Counted from the stretch's first letter, positions 7,212 to 15,418 are shown. The stretch is DNA of 15,418 bases from Deltaproteobacteria bacterium (GCA_023250585.1 JAHFAK010000051.1:1-15418), one strand, 5' to 3'. Notes: a model not told the origin generated them from the sequence alone. Program-made: numbers and translations.

Positions 7212-8540
7212 ATGATTAAAGGATGGGTAGTAATTATCGGAATTATTGGAGCATTTATCATTGGAATTCTTGGAAGCGGGAACGTTATTTCAATTAAATC
7301 CAATGGCCCAATTAATGTCGGTGATACTGCATGGCTTCTCACCGCATCGGCCCTCGTTCTCCTAATGACACCTGGGCTTTCATTTTTTTATGGCGGTATG
7401 GTCCGCGCAAAAAATGTTATTTCAACCATGCTCCAAAGTATTATTGCCATGGGAGTTATTAGTATTGTTTGGCTTATCGTTGGTTTTAGCATAGCCTTTG
7501 GTGACAGCATTGGAGGCGCAGGTCTTTTTGGAAATCCGTTTACTTTTTTTATGCTTCGCGGAGTGACCGGCGCAACACATCCCGATCTTGCACCAACAAT
7601 TCCATTGATGCTTTTTGCCATCTTTCAAATGAAATTTGCAATTATTACCCCTGCCCTTGTCACGGGCGCTTTTGCAGAACGAGTACGTTTTAGCGCATAT
7701 CTGTTATTTCTCGTTCTTTTCTCTATTTTCATTTATAGCCCACTTGCACATTGGGTATGGCATCCTCATGGTTTTTTACGCGGGTGGGGAGTTCTCGATT
7801 TTGCTGGCGGAACCGTTGTTCACATTTCGGCTGGATTTGCAGCACTCGCCGCAGCTCTTGTCCTAGGCCGCCGAAATGGAATGAGCAGCGGAGAATCTTA
7901 TGCGCCGACAAACATCCCTTTTGTTTTACTCGGCACTGGAATGCTTTGGTTTGGTTGGTTTGGATTTAATGCAGGATCGGCTTTGGGGGCAAACGAAATT
8001 TCAGTACTTGCATTCATTAATACAAATACTGCCTCAGCAACAGCAATGCTTACATGGATTTTATATGATACACTACGAGGAAAAAAACCAAGTGCTCTGG
8101 GGGCATGTGTTGCAGCCGTCGTAGGTCTCGTTGCCATAACACCTGCAGCAGGATATGTTCCAGTAGCTGCATCAATTGTAATTGGCGCTCTCTCATCGCT
8201 TGCAAGCAAACTCGTTATTCATCTTCGTACAAAAACCGAAATCGATGATACACTCGATGTATTCCCTTGCCATGGAGTGGGTGGAATCGTAGGAATGATT
8301 CTTACCGGTGTCTTTGCTTCAACCATTGCAAATCCAAATGGAGCAAATGGTTTGCTTTATGGAGGCTTTCGCCTTTTTGGATATCACATGCTCGCTTTAG
8401 CAATTGTTGCATGTTTTAGTTTCTTCGGCTCCTATATTCTTTTTAAAATCGTTAATGTCATTATTCCACTGCGTGTAAGTGTCGATGATGAAGAGGCGGG
8501 CTTAGATTTGAGTCAGCACGGTGAGACGCTTTCTATATAG
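7212..8540 (+). CDS. amt: Ammonium transporter, Amt/AmtB family
   Basis: A 442-residue inner-membrane channel that conducts ammonium/ammonia, expected as a homotrimer. The ATG at 7212 follows AAGGAG. An N-terminal hydrophobic segment (about 5-22) precedes the usual eleven-helix core and may be a signal peptide. Family signatures are complete: TPGLSFFYGGMVR near 53-65, FQMKFA with the pore Phe142, Asp196 and His204 in LDFAGGTVVHISAG, WFGWFGFNAGS near 246-256 for the Phe gate, and His354 in DVFPCHGVGG, which forms the twin-His pair with His204. The C-terminal tail (IIPLRV, then GLDLSQHGE) keeps the conserved cytoplasmic motif that contacts GlnK-type PII proteins. No glnK lies beside it, unlike the common glnK-amtB operon. 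Its last 28 bases overlap the tail of the convergent phosphodiesterase gene. Confidence 0.96.
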   Translation: MIKGWVVIIGIIGAFIIGILGSGNVISIKSNGPINVGDTAWLLTASALVLLMTPGLSFFYGGMVRAKNVISTMLQSIIAMGVISIVWLIVGFSIAFGDSIGGAGLFGNPFTFFMLRGVTGATHPDLAPTIPLMLFAIFQMKFAIITPALVTGAFAERVRFSAYLLFLVLFSIFIYSPLAHWVWHPHGFLRGWGVLDFAGGTVVHISAGFAALAAALVLGRRNGMSSGESYAPTNIPFVLLGTGMLWFGWFGFNAGSALGANEISVLAFINTNTASATAMLTWILYDTLRGKKPSALGACVAAVVGLVAITPAAGYVPVAASIVIGALSSLASKLVIHLRTKTEIDDTLDVFPCHGVGGIVGMILTGVFASTIANPNGANGLLYGGFRLFGYHMLALAIVACFSFFGSYILFKIVNVIIPLRVSVDDEEAGLDLSQHGETLSI

Positions 8541-9268
8541 TTAACCGTAGTTCGAATCACATGATCTGAAATCTCTATCTCCCTATACCCAATTAAATTA
8601 TTCTTCACTCGCGCATCTTCATAGCGTTCATCGATTTGATAATATGTACTTGGCGTAACAAAGACATGAACATTTTTTTGTATAATTATTTTTTCACAAT
8701 GATAATGACCTGTAAAAATGTAAAACGTCTTGTTATGTTTTAAAAGTAAATTCATAAATGCATCTCGTTCTCGTAAAGGATAATGCGCATCCATGTGCAG
8801 TGACCCTACATGACATGGCGGATGATGCATAAAAATGAAAAATCTATTTTGTTGTGATTGAGCAATAATTTGATTTAACCATTGGTGCTGTTCAGCAGAG
8901 ACAACATACGGAGATGAATCAATAAAAATGAACTGTTCGCCTTGAATACAGTGCTCCCAATAAAGCGCTCCATTTTTTATTTTATTGTGATAGCCAAATA
9001 CTTCAGCAAGAAGACGAGGGTCATCATGATTGCCTGGAATTACAAAATATGGCCGTGAAAGCGAATTAAGTTTTTTTTGAATCCATAGATAAATTCCGCT
9101 GTCAAAAGTAGAATCGAGACATAAATCACCCGTAAGAATGAGATAATCAAAATCACGATTTTTTATTTCAGCAATAATAGAAGAAAAAGTTTGGCGAGTA
9201 TCTATTTTTTTTGATGACGCTTCACCTTCAGTGCCAATATGAATATCCGTTATCTGGATGATTTTCAT
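8513..9268 (-). CDS. Calcineurin-like metallophosphoesterase, CpdA/Icc (class III cyclic nucleotide phosphodiesterase) type
   Basis: A 251-residue soluble protein with the full binuclear metal-site set of the family: Asp8 and His10 in DIHIG, Asp48 in LTGDLC, Asn80-His81 in PGNHDD, His148 in MHHPP, and His188/His190 in TGHYH. Length and motif order match CpdA-like 3',5'-cAMP phosphodiesterases, which hydrolyse cyclic nucleotides to 5'-nucleotides; related proteins act on other phosphodiesters, so the substrate is not certain. The ATG at 9268 overlaps the dnaE stop as ATGA, so translation is probably coupled to dnaE and the two share a transcript. The 3' end overlaps amt by 28 bases in convergent orientation, and no hairpin terminator is visible there. 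Confidence 0.88.
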   Translation of the reverse strand: MKIIQITDIHIGTEGEASSKKIDTRQTFSSIIAEIKNRDFDYLILTGDLCLDSTFDSGIYLWIQKKLNSLSRPYFVIPGNHDDPRLLAEVFGYHNKIKNGALYWEHCIQGEQFIFIDSSPYVVSAEQHQWLNQIIAQSQQNRFFIFMHHPPCHVGSLHMDAHYPLRERDAFMNLLLKHNKTFYIFTGHYHCEKIIIQKNVHVFVTPSTYYQIDERYEDARVKNNLIGYREIEISDHVIRTTVNYIESVSPC

Positions 9269-12200
9269 ATCGTAAATCTAATCATACCTTTGCCACAAAT
9301 TTTTTCGAGATTAAAATAAGAATTTTCATCGAGATTAATTCCGTGATTTGGAATTTTAACTTTTGCCTTACCAAGATTGGGAACTGAAATAAGAAAATTA
9401 AGAGGAACATTTCCTTTCATTTCTGCAAGTGTTGTTTTAAGTTTTTCCATTTTATCTTTGTATGAATTCTCTACTGAAAATTCGATAGCAATATTCTTTA
9501 CACTTAAAAAACATTCATTAAGTGTTTTAATTTCTTGGGCAACAATACGAACGTTTTGTTCTTCTTTTGATATGTGTCCTTTAATAAAATAAAGCTCTTC
9601 ATTGGTGAGAATATCTGAATAAATTTCATAGGTTTTTGGAAACACAATGACTTCTACATAATCAGTACCATCTTCAAGACTCATGAATGCCATCTTGGTG
9701 CCTTTCTTTGTCAACTTCGGTTTGAAGTTAGACGAAATACCCGCCACGAGAACTGTTTTTCCATCAGCATATTCTTTGATGTTCTGAATAAAATCCTTCG
9801 AAAGTGAGCCAATAATATTTTTGTATTTCGAAATTGGATGAACACTAAAATAATAACCCAATAATTCTTTTTCATTTGTTGCGATTGTTTTTTCATCCCA
9901 TTCAGGAAGATCGGGAATATTTACGGTAAAAAAACTTGAGGTACTTTGTGTCTCTTCAGAAAACAGTGACAGCTGTGAACTGTCGCGTTCTTTTTGAAAA
10001 TTAGATCCAACTCCCATTGCTTCATCAATCACACTCATAAGTGCGGCACGCTTATATTTGGTAAAATCAAACGCTCCTGTTTTAATAAGGCTTTCAATGA
10101 CTCGTTTATTAACTTTGCCGAGAGCAACTCGCGAACAAAAATCAGAAAAATCACGGAACGGTCCATTCTTTCGTCTTTCTTCAATAATAATATTTCCCGC
10201 AGCATCACCTACATTTTTTATTGAGCTGAAACCATAGCGAATTTTTTTATCTTCAACGGTAAATTCAAGTTCGCTTGTATTAATATCTGGAGGTAAAAGC
10301 GGAATTTCCATATCAAAACATTCAGACAAATATTTTGAAATCTTTGTCAGATTATCTTTTTCTGACGTTAAAATAGCTGCCATAAAGTCTTCAGGAAAGT
10401 ATGTTTTTAGATATGCTGTCTGATATGAAATCAGTGCATATGCGGCTGAATGTGATTTATTGAATCCATATCCTGCAAAATATTCCATGAGATCAAAAAT
10501 CTTCACTGCTTCGTTCTCTTTTATTTTATTATGTTCCCAAGCTCCTGTAATGAAGGTCTGTTTTAACTTTGCCATTTCCTCAGGTTTTTTCTTACCCATT
10601 GCTCGGCGCAAAATATCCGCTTGTCCGAGGCTAAACCCCGAAAGTTCAGCGGCAATCTTCATTACCTGTTCTTGATAGACAATGACTCCATAGGTTTCCG
10701 TCAGTGTCTTGGCTAAAAGCGGATGAGGATATTTTATTTCGACGAGTTTATGTTTACGCTTCCAAAAATCCTCAACCATTCCGCTGCCAAGTGGACCAGG
10801 GCGATAGAGTGCAACTGCAGCAACGACATCTTCAAAACAATCTGGTTTAATTTTCCGAATGAGTTCTTGCAGCCCAGCGCTTTCTAACTGAAAAACACCG
10901 GTAGTTCTGCCGCTTGCAAGCGTTTCATATGTTTTTTTATCCTCAAGAGAAATTTTCTCAATATTAAAATGTGGATCTTTATATTTTGTAATGAGGCGCT
11001 CTGTTTCTGCAATAACAGTCAAAGTTCTCAGGCCCAAAAAATCAAACTTAACAAGGCCAACCTGCTCAACTTCGTCTTTTGCATATTGAGTAACAATTTC
11101 TCCGTTGTTGCCACGATGGATTGGTGTGTATTCCCAAATAGGTTTATCTGAAATAACTATGCCGGCTGCATGAATTCCTGCTTGTCGATTCAGGCCTTCG
11201 AGTGTTTCTGCATAATCGAGAAGTTGCTTATACACACCGGGAGCTTCTTTCATTTTTTTTAACTCAGGTTCAATGCGAATAGCGTCTTCTAGCGATATAT
11301 CAAGAACTTCAGGCACAAGTTTTGCAACTTTATCTACATCGGCATACGGGAGACCCATCACACGGCCGACATCTCGAATGACTCCACGAGCTTTGAGCGT
11401 TGAATACGTAATAATTTGCGCGACGTTTAATTTCCCATATTTTTCTACAACATATCGAATTACCTCATCACGGCGATTCATGCAAAAATCAATATCAAAA
11501 TCGGGCATGGAAATACGTTCAGGATTTAAGAAACGTTCGAAGAGTAAGTTATGTTTGATTGGATTGATATTGGTAATTCCAAGTGAATAAGCAACAAGGC
11601 TGCCTGCTCCTGAACCACGTCCTGGGCCAACAGGAATTTTTTTATCTTTTGCATATTTGATAAAATCCCATACGATTAAGAAGTATCCCGCAAATCCCAT
11701 TGAATTGATTACATCAAGCTCTTTATTAAGACGATGCAGGTACTTGCTTTGAACATCAGGATCCTGAATCATATCCTCGCCAAAACGCTTTTGTAATCCT
11801 TCATGCGTAATCCTCCGCAAGAATTCTTCTTTGGTAATTGGTTCATCGATTTTAAAATCAGGTAAATAGGTCTTACCCAATTCAATGTCGACATTACACA
11901 TACGTGTGATTGCTTCTGTATTTTCATAAGCGCCAGGAAACCCCGCAAGCTCCTCTTTCATTTGTAGAGGAGTCTTAATATAAAATGAATCAACGTCATG
12001 TTTTAATCGATCTGTATCCGCAAGGGTTTTTTGTGTCTGGATACACATGAAAATTTCTTGCGCTTTTGCATCGACACGATCCTTGTAATGACAATCATTC
12101 GTTCCAACAAGCGGTAAACCAAGATCAGCCTGTATGCGCATTAATCCTTCATTAACGACATCTTGTTCAGGAATTTTGTTGGGCATTACTTCAAGAAAGA

Positions 12201-12702
12201 AATTCTCTTTTCCGAAAATATCTATATATTCAAGAGTCGCCTTCTTTGCGGCTTCATACTCACGGCTCACAATTTTTCGTGGAATTTCAGCAGCAAGACA
12301 ACCAGAAAGTCCAATTAACCCTTCTGAATGTTCGCGTAAAAGCTCTATGTCAATCCTGGGGTTATAGTAAAATCCTTCAAGATTCGCGATACTCACCAAA
12401 TACATAAGATTTTTATATCCCGTATTATTGCGTGCTAAAACCGTTAGATGATATGAAAATCTTTTTGAACGATCTTTTCTGCCTAATGGAGCAATATACA
12501 TTTCGCATCCAATAATTGGCTTAATCCCGGCTTCTTTTGCTCGTTTATAAAAATCGATGGCTCCAAACATATTGCCATGGTCAGTTATCGCAACAGCCTT
12601 CATATTATAGGCTTTAATGGTATCCATGAGTTCATTCATTCGGGTTGCACCATCGATAAGGCTATACTGTGTGTGAAGATGAAGATGTGTAAATTCTGAC
12701 AT
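9265..12702 (-). CDS. dnaE: DNA polymerase III subunit alpha
   Basis: A 1145-residue replicative polymerase, close to the usual DnaE1 length. Residues 1-270 are the PHP domain beginning HLHLHTQYSLIDGA. The polymerase core carries the catalytic aspartates Asp401 and Asp403 in MPDFDIDF and Asp554 in VKFDFLGLRT, almost the same numbering as E. coli, plus PVGPGRGSGAGSLVAY near 357-372 and GYGFNKSHSAAYA near 744-756. A tandem helix-hairpin-helix region lies near 820-880, followed by an OB-fold region around 983-1060 and a short tail. ATG at 12702 follows AGAGGT. The nine PHP metal ligands known from M. tuberculosis DnaE1 all have counterparts: His8, His10, Asp17, His42, Glu67, His85, Cys135, Asp203, His205. 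This predicts an active 3'-5' exonuclease inside the polymerase. The downstream phosphodiesterase overlaps the stop by 4 bases. Confidence 0.97.
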   Translation of the reverse strand: MSEFTHLHLHTQYSLIDGATRMNELMDTIKAYNMKAVAITDHGNMFGAIDFYKRAKEAGIKPIIGCEMYIAPLGRKDRSKRFSYHLTVLARNNTGYKNLMYLVSIANLEGFYYNPRIDIELLREHSEGLIGLSGCLAAEIPRKIVSREYEAAKKATLEYIDIFGKENFFLEVMPNKIPEQDVVNEGLMRIQADLGLPLVGTNDCHYKDRVDAKAQEIFMCIQTQKTLADTDRLKHDVDSFYIKTPLQMKEELAGFPGAYENTEAITRMCNVDIELGKTYLPDFKIDEPITKEEFLRRITHEGLQKRFGEDMIQDPDVQSKYLHRLNKELDVINSMGFAGYFLIVWDFIKYAKDKKIPVGPGRGSGAGSLVAYSLGITNINPIKHNLLFERFLNPERISMPDFDIDFCMNRRDEVIRYVVEKYGKLNVAQIITYSTLKARGVIRDVGRVMGLPYADVDKVAKLVPEVLDISLEDAIRIEPELKKMKEAPGVYKQLLDYAETLEGLNRQAGIHAAGIVISDKPIWEYTPIHRGNNGEIVTQYAKDEVEQVGLVKFDFLGLRTLTVIAETERLITKYKDPHFNIEKISLEDKKTYETLASGRTTGVFQLESAGLQELIRKIKPDCFEDVVAAVALYRPGPLGSGMVEDFWKRKHKLVEIKYPHPLLAKTLTETYGVIVYQEQVMKIAAELSGFSLGQADILRRAMGKKKPEEMAKLKQTFITGAWEHNKIKENEAVKIFDLMEYFAGYGFNKSHSAAYALISYQTAYLKTYFPEDFMAAILTSEKDNLTKISKYLSECFDMEIPLLPPDINTSELEFTVEDKKIRYGFSSIKNVGDAAGNIIIEERRKNGPFRDFSDFCSRVALGKVNKRVIESLIKTGAFDFTKYKRAALMSVIDEAMGVGSNFQKERDSSQLSLFSEETQSTSSFFTVNIPDLPEWDEKTIATNEKELLGYYFSVHPISKYKNIIGSLSKDFIQNIKEYADGKTVLVAGISSNFKPKLTKKGTKMAFMSLEDGTDYVEVIVFPKTYEIYSDILTNEELYFIKGHISKEEQNVRIVAQEIKTLNECFLSVKNIAIEFSVENSYKDKMEKLKTTLAEMKGNVPLNFLISVPNLGKAKVKIPNHGINLDENSYFNLEKICGKGMIRFTI

Positions 12703-12740
12703 TGGGTACCTCTTGGATTATCATTGAAATTTATGAGTAA

Positions 12741-12770
12741 TTTATATATCACACTCAAAAACAGAAGCAA
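12741..12770 (-). promoter_or_regulatory. Possible promoter of dnaE
   Basis: On the minus strand TTGCTT (12770-12765) and TATAAA (12746-12741) are 18 bases apart; they match consensus three and five of six. The start would be near 12734, about 30 bases before the dnaE ATG. A plus-strand counterpart for nadB (TTGAAA 12724-12729, TATATC 12745-12750, spacing only 15) is weaker and I do not list it separately. Confidence 0.35.
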
Positions 12771-12798
12771 GGGTTACGAAGAAAGATTTTTTTACTTT

Positions 12799-12872
12799 TG
12801 TCATTCCCGCGAAGGCGGGGATCCAGTCTTAATAAACTTTGTTTCTGGATTCCCGCTTTCGCGGGAATGACA
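12799..12872. repeat. Near-perfect 28-bp inverted repeat (palindromic intergenic element)
   Basis: The arms are 12799-12826 (starting TGTCATTCCCGCG) and 12845-12872 (ending CGCGGGAATGACA), separated by an 18-base AT-rich loop. They are complementary at 26 of 28 positions, and the two differences are C/T changes that still allow G-U pairing in RNA. Each arm also contains its own small dyad (CCCGC-GAAG-GCGGG). The sequence is of the widely scattered ATTCCCGC...GCGGGAAT type, similar in form to Neisseria dRS3 or REP-like elements, and is GC-rich compared with its surroundings. It lies between divergent dnaE and nadB and ends 17 bases before the nadB start codon. Confidence 0.85.
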
Positions 12873-12889
12873 TACTGTGGATCTAATTT

Positions 12890-14437
12890 ATGAAAGTGGA
12901 TGTTCTCATCATAGGTTCTGGAATAGCTGGTCTCTCAGCGGCGATTGCTCTTGCGGAGCGAAAGCGTAATGTCATGATCATTACACGAGCACAAGATGCC
13001 GAAGAATCAAATACTTTATACGCCCAAGGCGGAATTGCATATAAAGATCCACATGAATCACTTAAATCATTTAAACAAGATATAGTCTCTGCCGGCGCGG
13101 GACTTGTTAATACACAAGCAGTTGATAGACTCATTGAAAAAGGTCCACGTTATATTGAAGAAATCTTATTAAAAAAAGTAAACGTGCCGTTTGATCGCAG
13201 TCATGGAAAATATGATCTTGGACGAGAAGGAGCACATTCAGAATTTCGCGTCCTTCATTCAAAAGATTACACGGGAAAAAGCATTGAGCTGGCTCTACTC
13301 AAATATATTGAACGTTTTAAAAACGTTACAATTCATACGAATAAAACGGCAATTGATTTACTTACACTTTCGCATCACTCACTCAATCCTGAAGATCGCT
13401 ATAAACCTTCCACGTGTATTGGAGCTTACATTTTTGATCAGACAAGCGGCGTTGTAGAAACAGTATTTGCAAAAGAAACGCTTCTTGCAACAGGCGGAAT
13501 AGGCCAATTGTATTTACATACAACCAATCCACAAGGCGCACGAGGTGATGGCATTGCAATGGCATATCGAGCCGGTGGCCGTATTATCAATTTAGAATAT
13601 ATCCAATTCCATCCCACAACACTTTATAGTCGTGAAAGAATAAATCGATTTTTGATTTCAGAAGCCTTACGAGGTCAGGGCGCAAAGCTTATTAATAAAA
13701 AAGGCAAATCATTCATGCGCCTCTATCACAAATTTGCTGAGCTTGCTCCTCGTGATGTTGTTTCACGAGCCATCCATAGTGAAATGCTCAAGGACAACAC
13801 CGAATGTGTATATCTTGATATTTCATTCAAAAAGAGTTCATGGATTAAGACACATTTTCCACAAATCTATCAAACATGCAAAAGCCAAGGCATTGATATA
13901 ACGTGTACACCAATCCCTGTTGTTCCTGCTGCGCATTATTTATGTGGAGGCGTGTATGTTAATCTTAGCGGAGAAACAACAATTAAAGGCTTGAGTGCTA
14001 TCGGCGAAGTTGCATGTAACGGGCTGCATGGAGCCAATCGTCTTGCAAGCACTTCACTTCTTGAAGGATTAGTTTTTGGAACTGACTGTGCTCTTGCATT
14101 GGGAAAAAAACTACATGACACTACCTATTATTTTCCAAAAGTAGCTCCGTGGAAAACAGGAAAAGAAGCAGTTGACCCTTCCTTAATTTATCAGGATATG
14201 AACATGATCAAACAAACAATGTGGAATTATGTTGGATTAACACGAGGGGAAAAACAGCTTCTTCGTGCGTCTGAACTTTTACAGGAATTTAACAGCCAAA
14301 TTGAACAATTTTATAAAAATGGTCTTTTAAGTGATTCACTTATTGGATTACGTAATATGGCGATGGTTTCTTTACTTGTTATGAAAGCCGCTCTTCTTAA
14401 CAAAACGAGTAAGGGGTGCCATTTTAGGGTAGATTAG
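12890..14437 (+). CDS. nadB: L-aspartate oxidase
   Basis: A 515-residue FAD enzyme that oxidises L-aspartate to iminoaspartate, the first step of de novo NAD synthesis; NadA then condenses this with dihydroxyacetone phosphate. The FAD-binding dinucleotide fold is at the N-terminus (GSGIAGLSAAIA, 9-20), followed by YAQGGIA (44-50), REGAHSEFRVLH (112-123, Glu113), the flavin-binding LLATGGIGQLY, QFHPT (239-243), Arg288 in APRDVVSRAI, His349 in AAHYLCGGV, and GLHGANRLASTSLLEG (378-393). The end, LLNKTSKGCHFRVD, matches the family's conserved C-terminus, so the gene is full length. ATG at 12890 has no clear Shine-Dalgarno; the inverted repeat occupies the region just upstream. nadA and nadC are not in the window. 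The next gene begins 8 bases after the stop, so they are probably co-transcribed. Confidence 0.95.
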   Translation: MKVDVLIIGSGIAGLSAAIALAERKRNVMIITRAQDAEESNTLYAQGGIAYKDPHESLKSFKQDIVSAGAGLVNTQAVDRLIEKGPRYIEEILLKKVNVPFDRSHGKYDLGREGAHSEFRVLHSKDYTGKSIELALLKYIERFKNVTIHTNKTAIDLLTLSHHSLNPEDRYKPSTCIGAYIFDQTSGVVETVFAKETLLATGGIGQLYLHTTNPQGARGDGIAMAYRAGGRIINLEYIQFHPTTLYSRERINRFLISEALRGQGAKLINKKGKSFMRLYHKFAELAPRDVVSRAIHSEMLKDNTECVYLDISFKKSSWIKTHFPQIYQTCKSQGIDITCTPIPVVPAAHYLCGGVYVNLSGETTIKGLSAIGEVACNGLHGANRLASTSLLEGLVFGTDCALALGKKLHDTTYYFPKVAPWKTGKEAVDPSLIYQDMNMIKQTMWNYVGLTRGEKQLLRASELLQEFNSQIEQFYKNGLLSDSLIGLRNMAMVSLLVMKAALLNKTSKGCHFRVD

Positions 14438-14445
14438 AGGCTCAA

Positions 14446-15414
14446 GTGAAAATAAGTAAAATAACATTTTTTATCATCGGCGTCGCTCTTTTTGCTCTTC
14501 TTCTGTATAAAGCCAACATCAAAGAAATCTCTGCCAATTTAAAAATTATTGGATACAATATCTATATTCCGTTTTGTATCTCAATGACTGGTTATTTCTT
14601 TCATGCGCTTGCCTGGCACAAAATTTTTTATCAAATAGAAAAAACAGTAAAACTTTTTTTTCTATTTAAAATTAAACTCATTGGAGAAACAATTAATTCG
14701 CTTATACCATTGGGAATGGGCGCGGGAGATCCGTTTCGAGCATTAAGCTTGCGCACATTTTTTCCAATGGTAAAAATCACCGCCTCCATCATTATTGAAC
14801 GAACGATTTATTTTTTTGTATCGATCATTAGTATCTATATAGGAATATTCATTCTATTTATTCGCATTAAAGTTCCATCAGAAATTAAATCAATTCTTAT
14901 AATGGTACTCGTTGGGATTTCGGTGTTGTTTCTTTTATTATTTATAAAACAACGAAAGAACTTTCTTAGCTCGTTACTTCATTTCATTGAAAAAACAAAA
15001 CTCTTTCCTATAAAAAAATATTGGAAAGAAAAAGCAGAGGAAGTAGATAAAACAATATATACTTATTATAAAGAGCATAAGAAAATTTTCTTGATCACTA
15101 ATGTTTATACATTTCTCGGACGACTTGGCGGAACATTAGAAATATATATGATCATGGTACTGCTTAATTTAAAAGGCTCATTTGTCGATGCATTTCTTAT
15201 TCATGCAGTTACTCAAATTGTTAATTTAGCTTTTTCTATTGTTCCTGCTACTCTTGGAGTTATGGAAGGAGCATATGGACTTATTTTCCATCTCTTGGGA
15301 CACGATGCCACGGATGGCATTACCTTACAAATCGTTCGAAGAGTTCGCGTATTTATGATGATCTTTGTCGGATTACTTTTAAGCCTTACGATGAAAAAGA
15401 AAAAGCATACATAA
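14446..15414 (+). CDS. Lysylphosphatidylglycerol synthase transmembrane (UPF0104/YbhN-like) family protein
   Basis: A 322-residue integral membrane protein with about seven to eight hydrophobic segments. It starts at a GTG (14446), supported by AGAGG 5 bases upstream. Family landmarks are NSLIPLGMGAGDPFRA (84-99) with the ERTIYF segment (118-123), and IVPATLGVMEGAYG (265-278), the conserved PxxxGxxE block. A basic cytosolic stretch (about 168-213) splits the two membrane halves. The family shares the flippase-like membrane half of MprF but lacks the aminoacyl-transferase half; members are thought to act in lipid or glycan-lipid transport, and substrates are mostly unknown. Its 8-base spacing from nadB suggests one operon without an obvious functional link. 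The stop lies 4 bases before the window end, so the gene is complete. Confidence 0.87.
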   Translation: MKISKITFFIIGVALFALLLYKANIKEISANLKIIGYNIYIPFCISMTGYFFHALAWHKIFYQIEKTVKLFFLFKIKLIGETINSLIPLGMGAGDPFRALSLRTFFPMVKITASIIIERTIYFFVSIISIYIGIFILFIRIKVPSEIKSILIMVLVGISVLFLLLFIKQRKNFLSSLLHFIEKTKLFPIKKYWKEKAEEVDKTIYTYYKEHKKIFLITNVYTFLGRLGGTLEIYMIMVLLNLKGSFVDAFLIHAVTQIVNLAFSIVPATLGVMEGAYGLIFHLLGHDATDGITLQIVRRVRVFMMIFVGLLLSLTMKKKKHT

Positions 15415-15418
15415 AAAA

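Noticed and set aside
7898-8209. Minus-strand 103-codon open frame inside amt
   Set aside because: It is opposite conserved Amt helices, is rich in Ala/Pro/Thr as expected from antisense of a membrane protein, and lacks a ribosome site.
12799-12872. Inverted repeat read as an intrinsic terminator
   Set aside because: It lies between divergent genes, so neither transcript ends there, and no T-run follows the stem on either strand within the usual distance.

Overview
This is a compact, AT-rich bacterial chromosomal window with seven complete protein genes I trust, one incomplete gene at the left edge, and one complete gene ending 4 bases from the right edge. No intergenic gap exceeds about 215 bases. 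I see no rRNA, tRNA, CRISPR array, phage gene or transposase. The gene set (DnaE1-type replicase, NadB, an Amt channel, a secreted TPR protein, a possible sigma-54 promoter, a GCGGGAATGACA-type inverted repeat) fits a free-living or facultatively predatory Gram-negative bacterium, perhaps near the former Deltaproteobacteria. That placement is inference at low confidence; no marker here fixes the taxon.

Left block (1-5286, minus strand). A four- or five-helix membrane protein of unknown function (4771-5286) lies upstream of the most striking gene in the window (279-4556). This encodes a single 1425-residue polypeptide that joins a complete malate synthase (A-type) to a complete long-form isocitrate lyase (the ICL2 type of Mycobacterium tuberculosis, with its C-terminal GNAT-like domain). 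Both steps specific to the glyoxylate shunt therefore sit on one chain. A small secreted protein starts 8 bases downstream and runs off the window. Between the membrane protein and the fusion lie an unusual set of interleaved inverted repeats, a 10-base palindrome and a good sigma-70-type promoter.

Middle block (5403-8540, plus strand). A secreted protein with a probable transglutaminase-like domain followed by five TPR repeats is preceded by a sequence that matches a sigma-54 -24/-12 promoter. After it comes an Amt/AmtB ammonium channel without an adjacent glnK. Its 3' end overlaps the next gene tail to tail by 28 bases.

Right block. dnaE (replicative DNA polymerase III alpha, 9265-12702) and a calcineurin-like phosphodiesterase (8513-9268) form a minus-strand pair with an ATGA overlap. 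The DnaE PHP domain appears to keep all nine metal ligands, which predicts a built-in proofreading exonuclease. A divergent intergenic region carries a near-perfect 28-bp inverted repeat that ends 17 bases before nadB (L-aspartate oxidase, first step of de novo NAD synthesis). nadB is followed after 8 bases by a membrane protein of the lysylphosphatidylglycerol-synthase transmembrane (UPF0104) family.

The metabolic theme is growth on acetate or fatty acids (glyoxylate shunt) together with nitrogen and NAD supply, but the genes fall into separate transcription units and no single pathway joins them all. The best candidates for something new are the malate synthase-ICL2 fusion with its upstream control region, and the transglutaminase-like TPR protein under a likely sigma-54 promoter.
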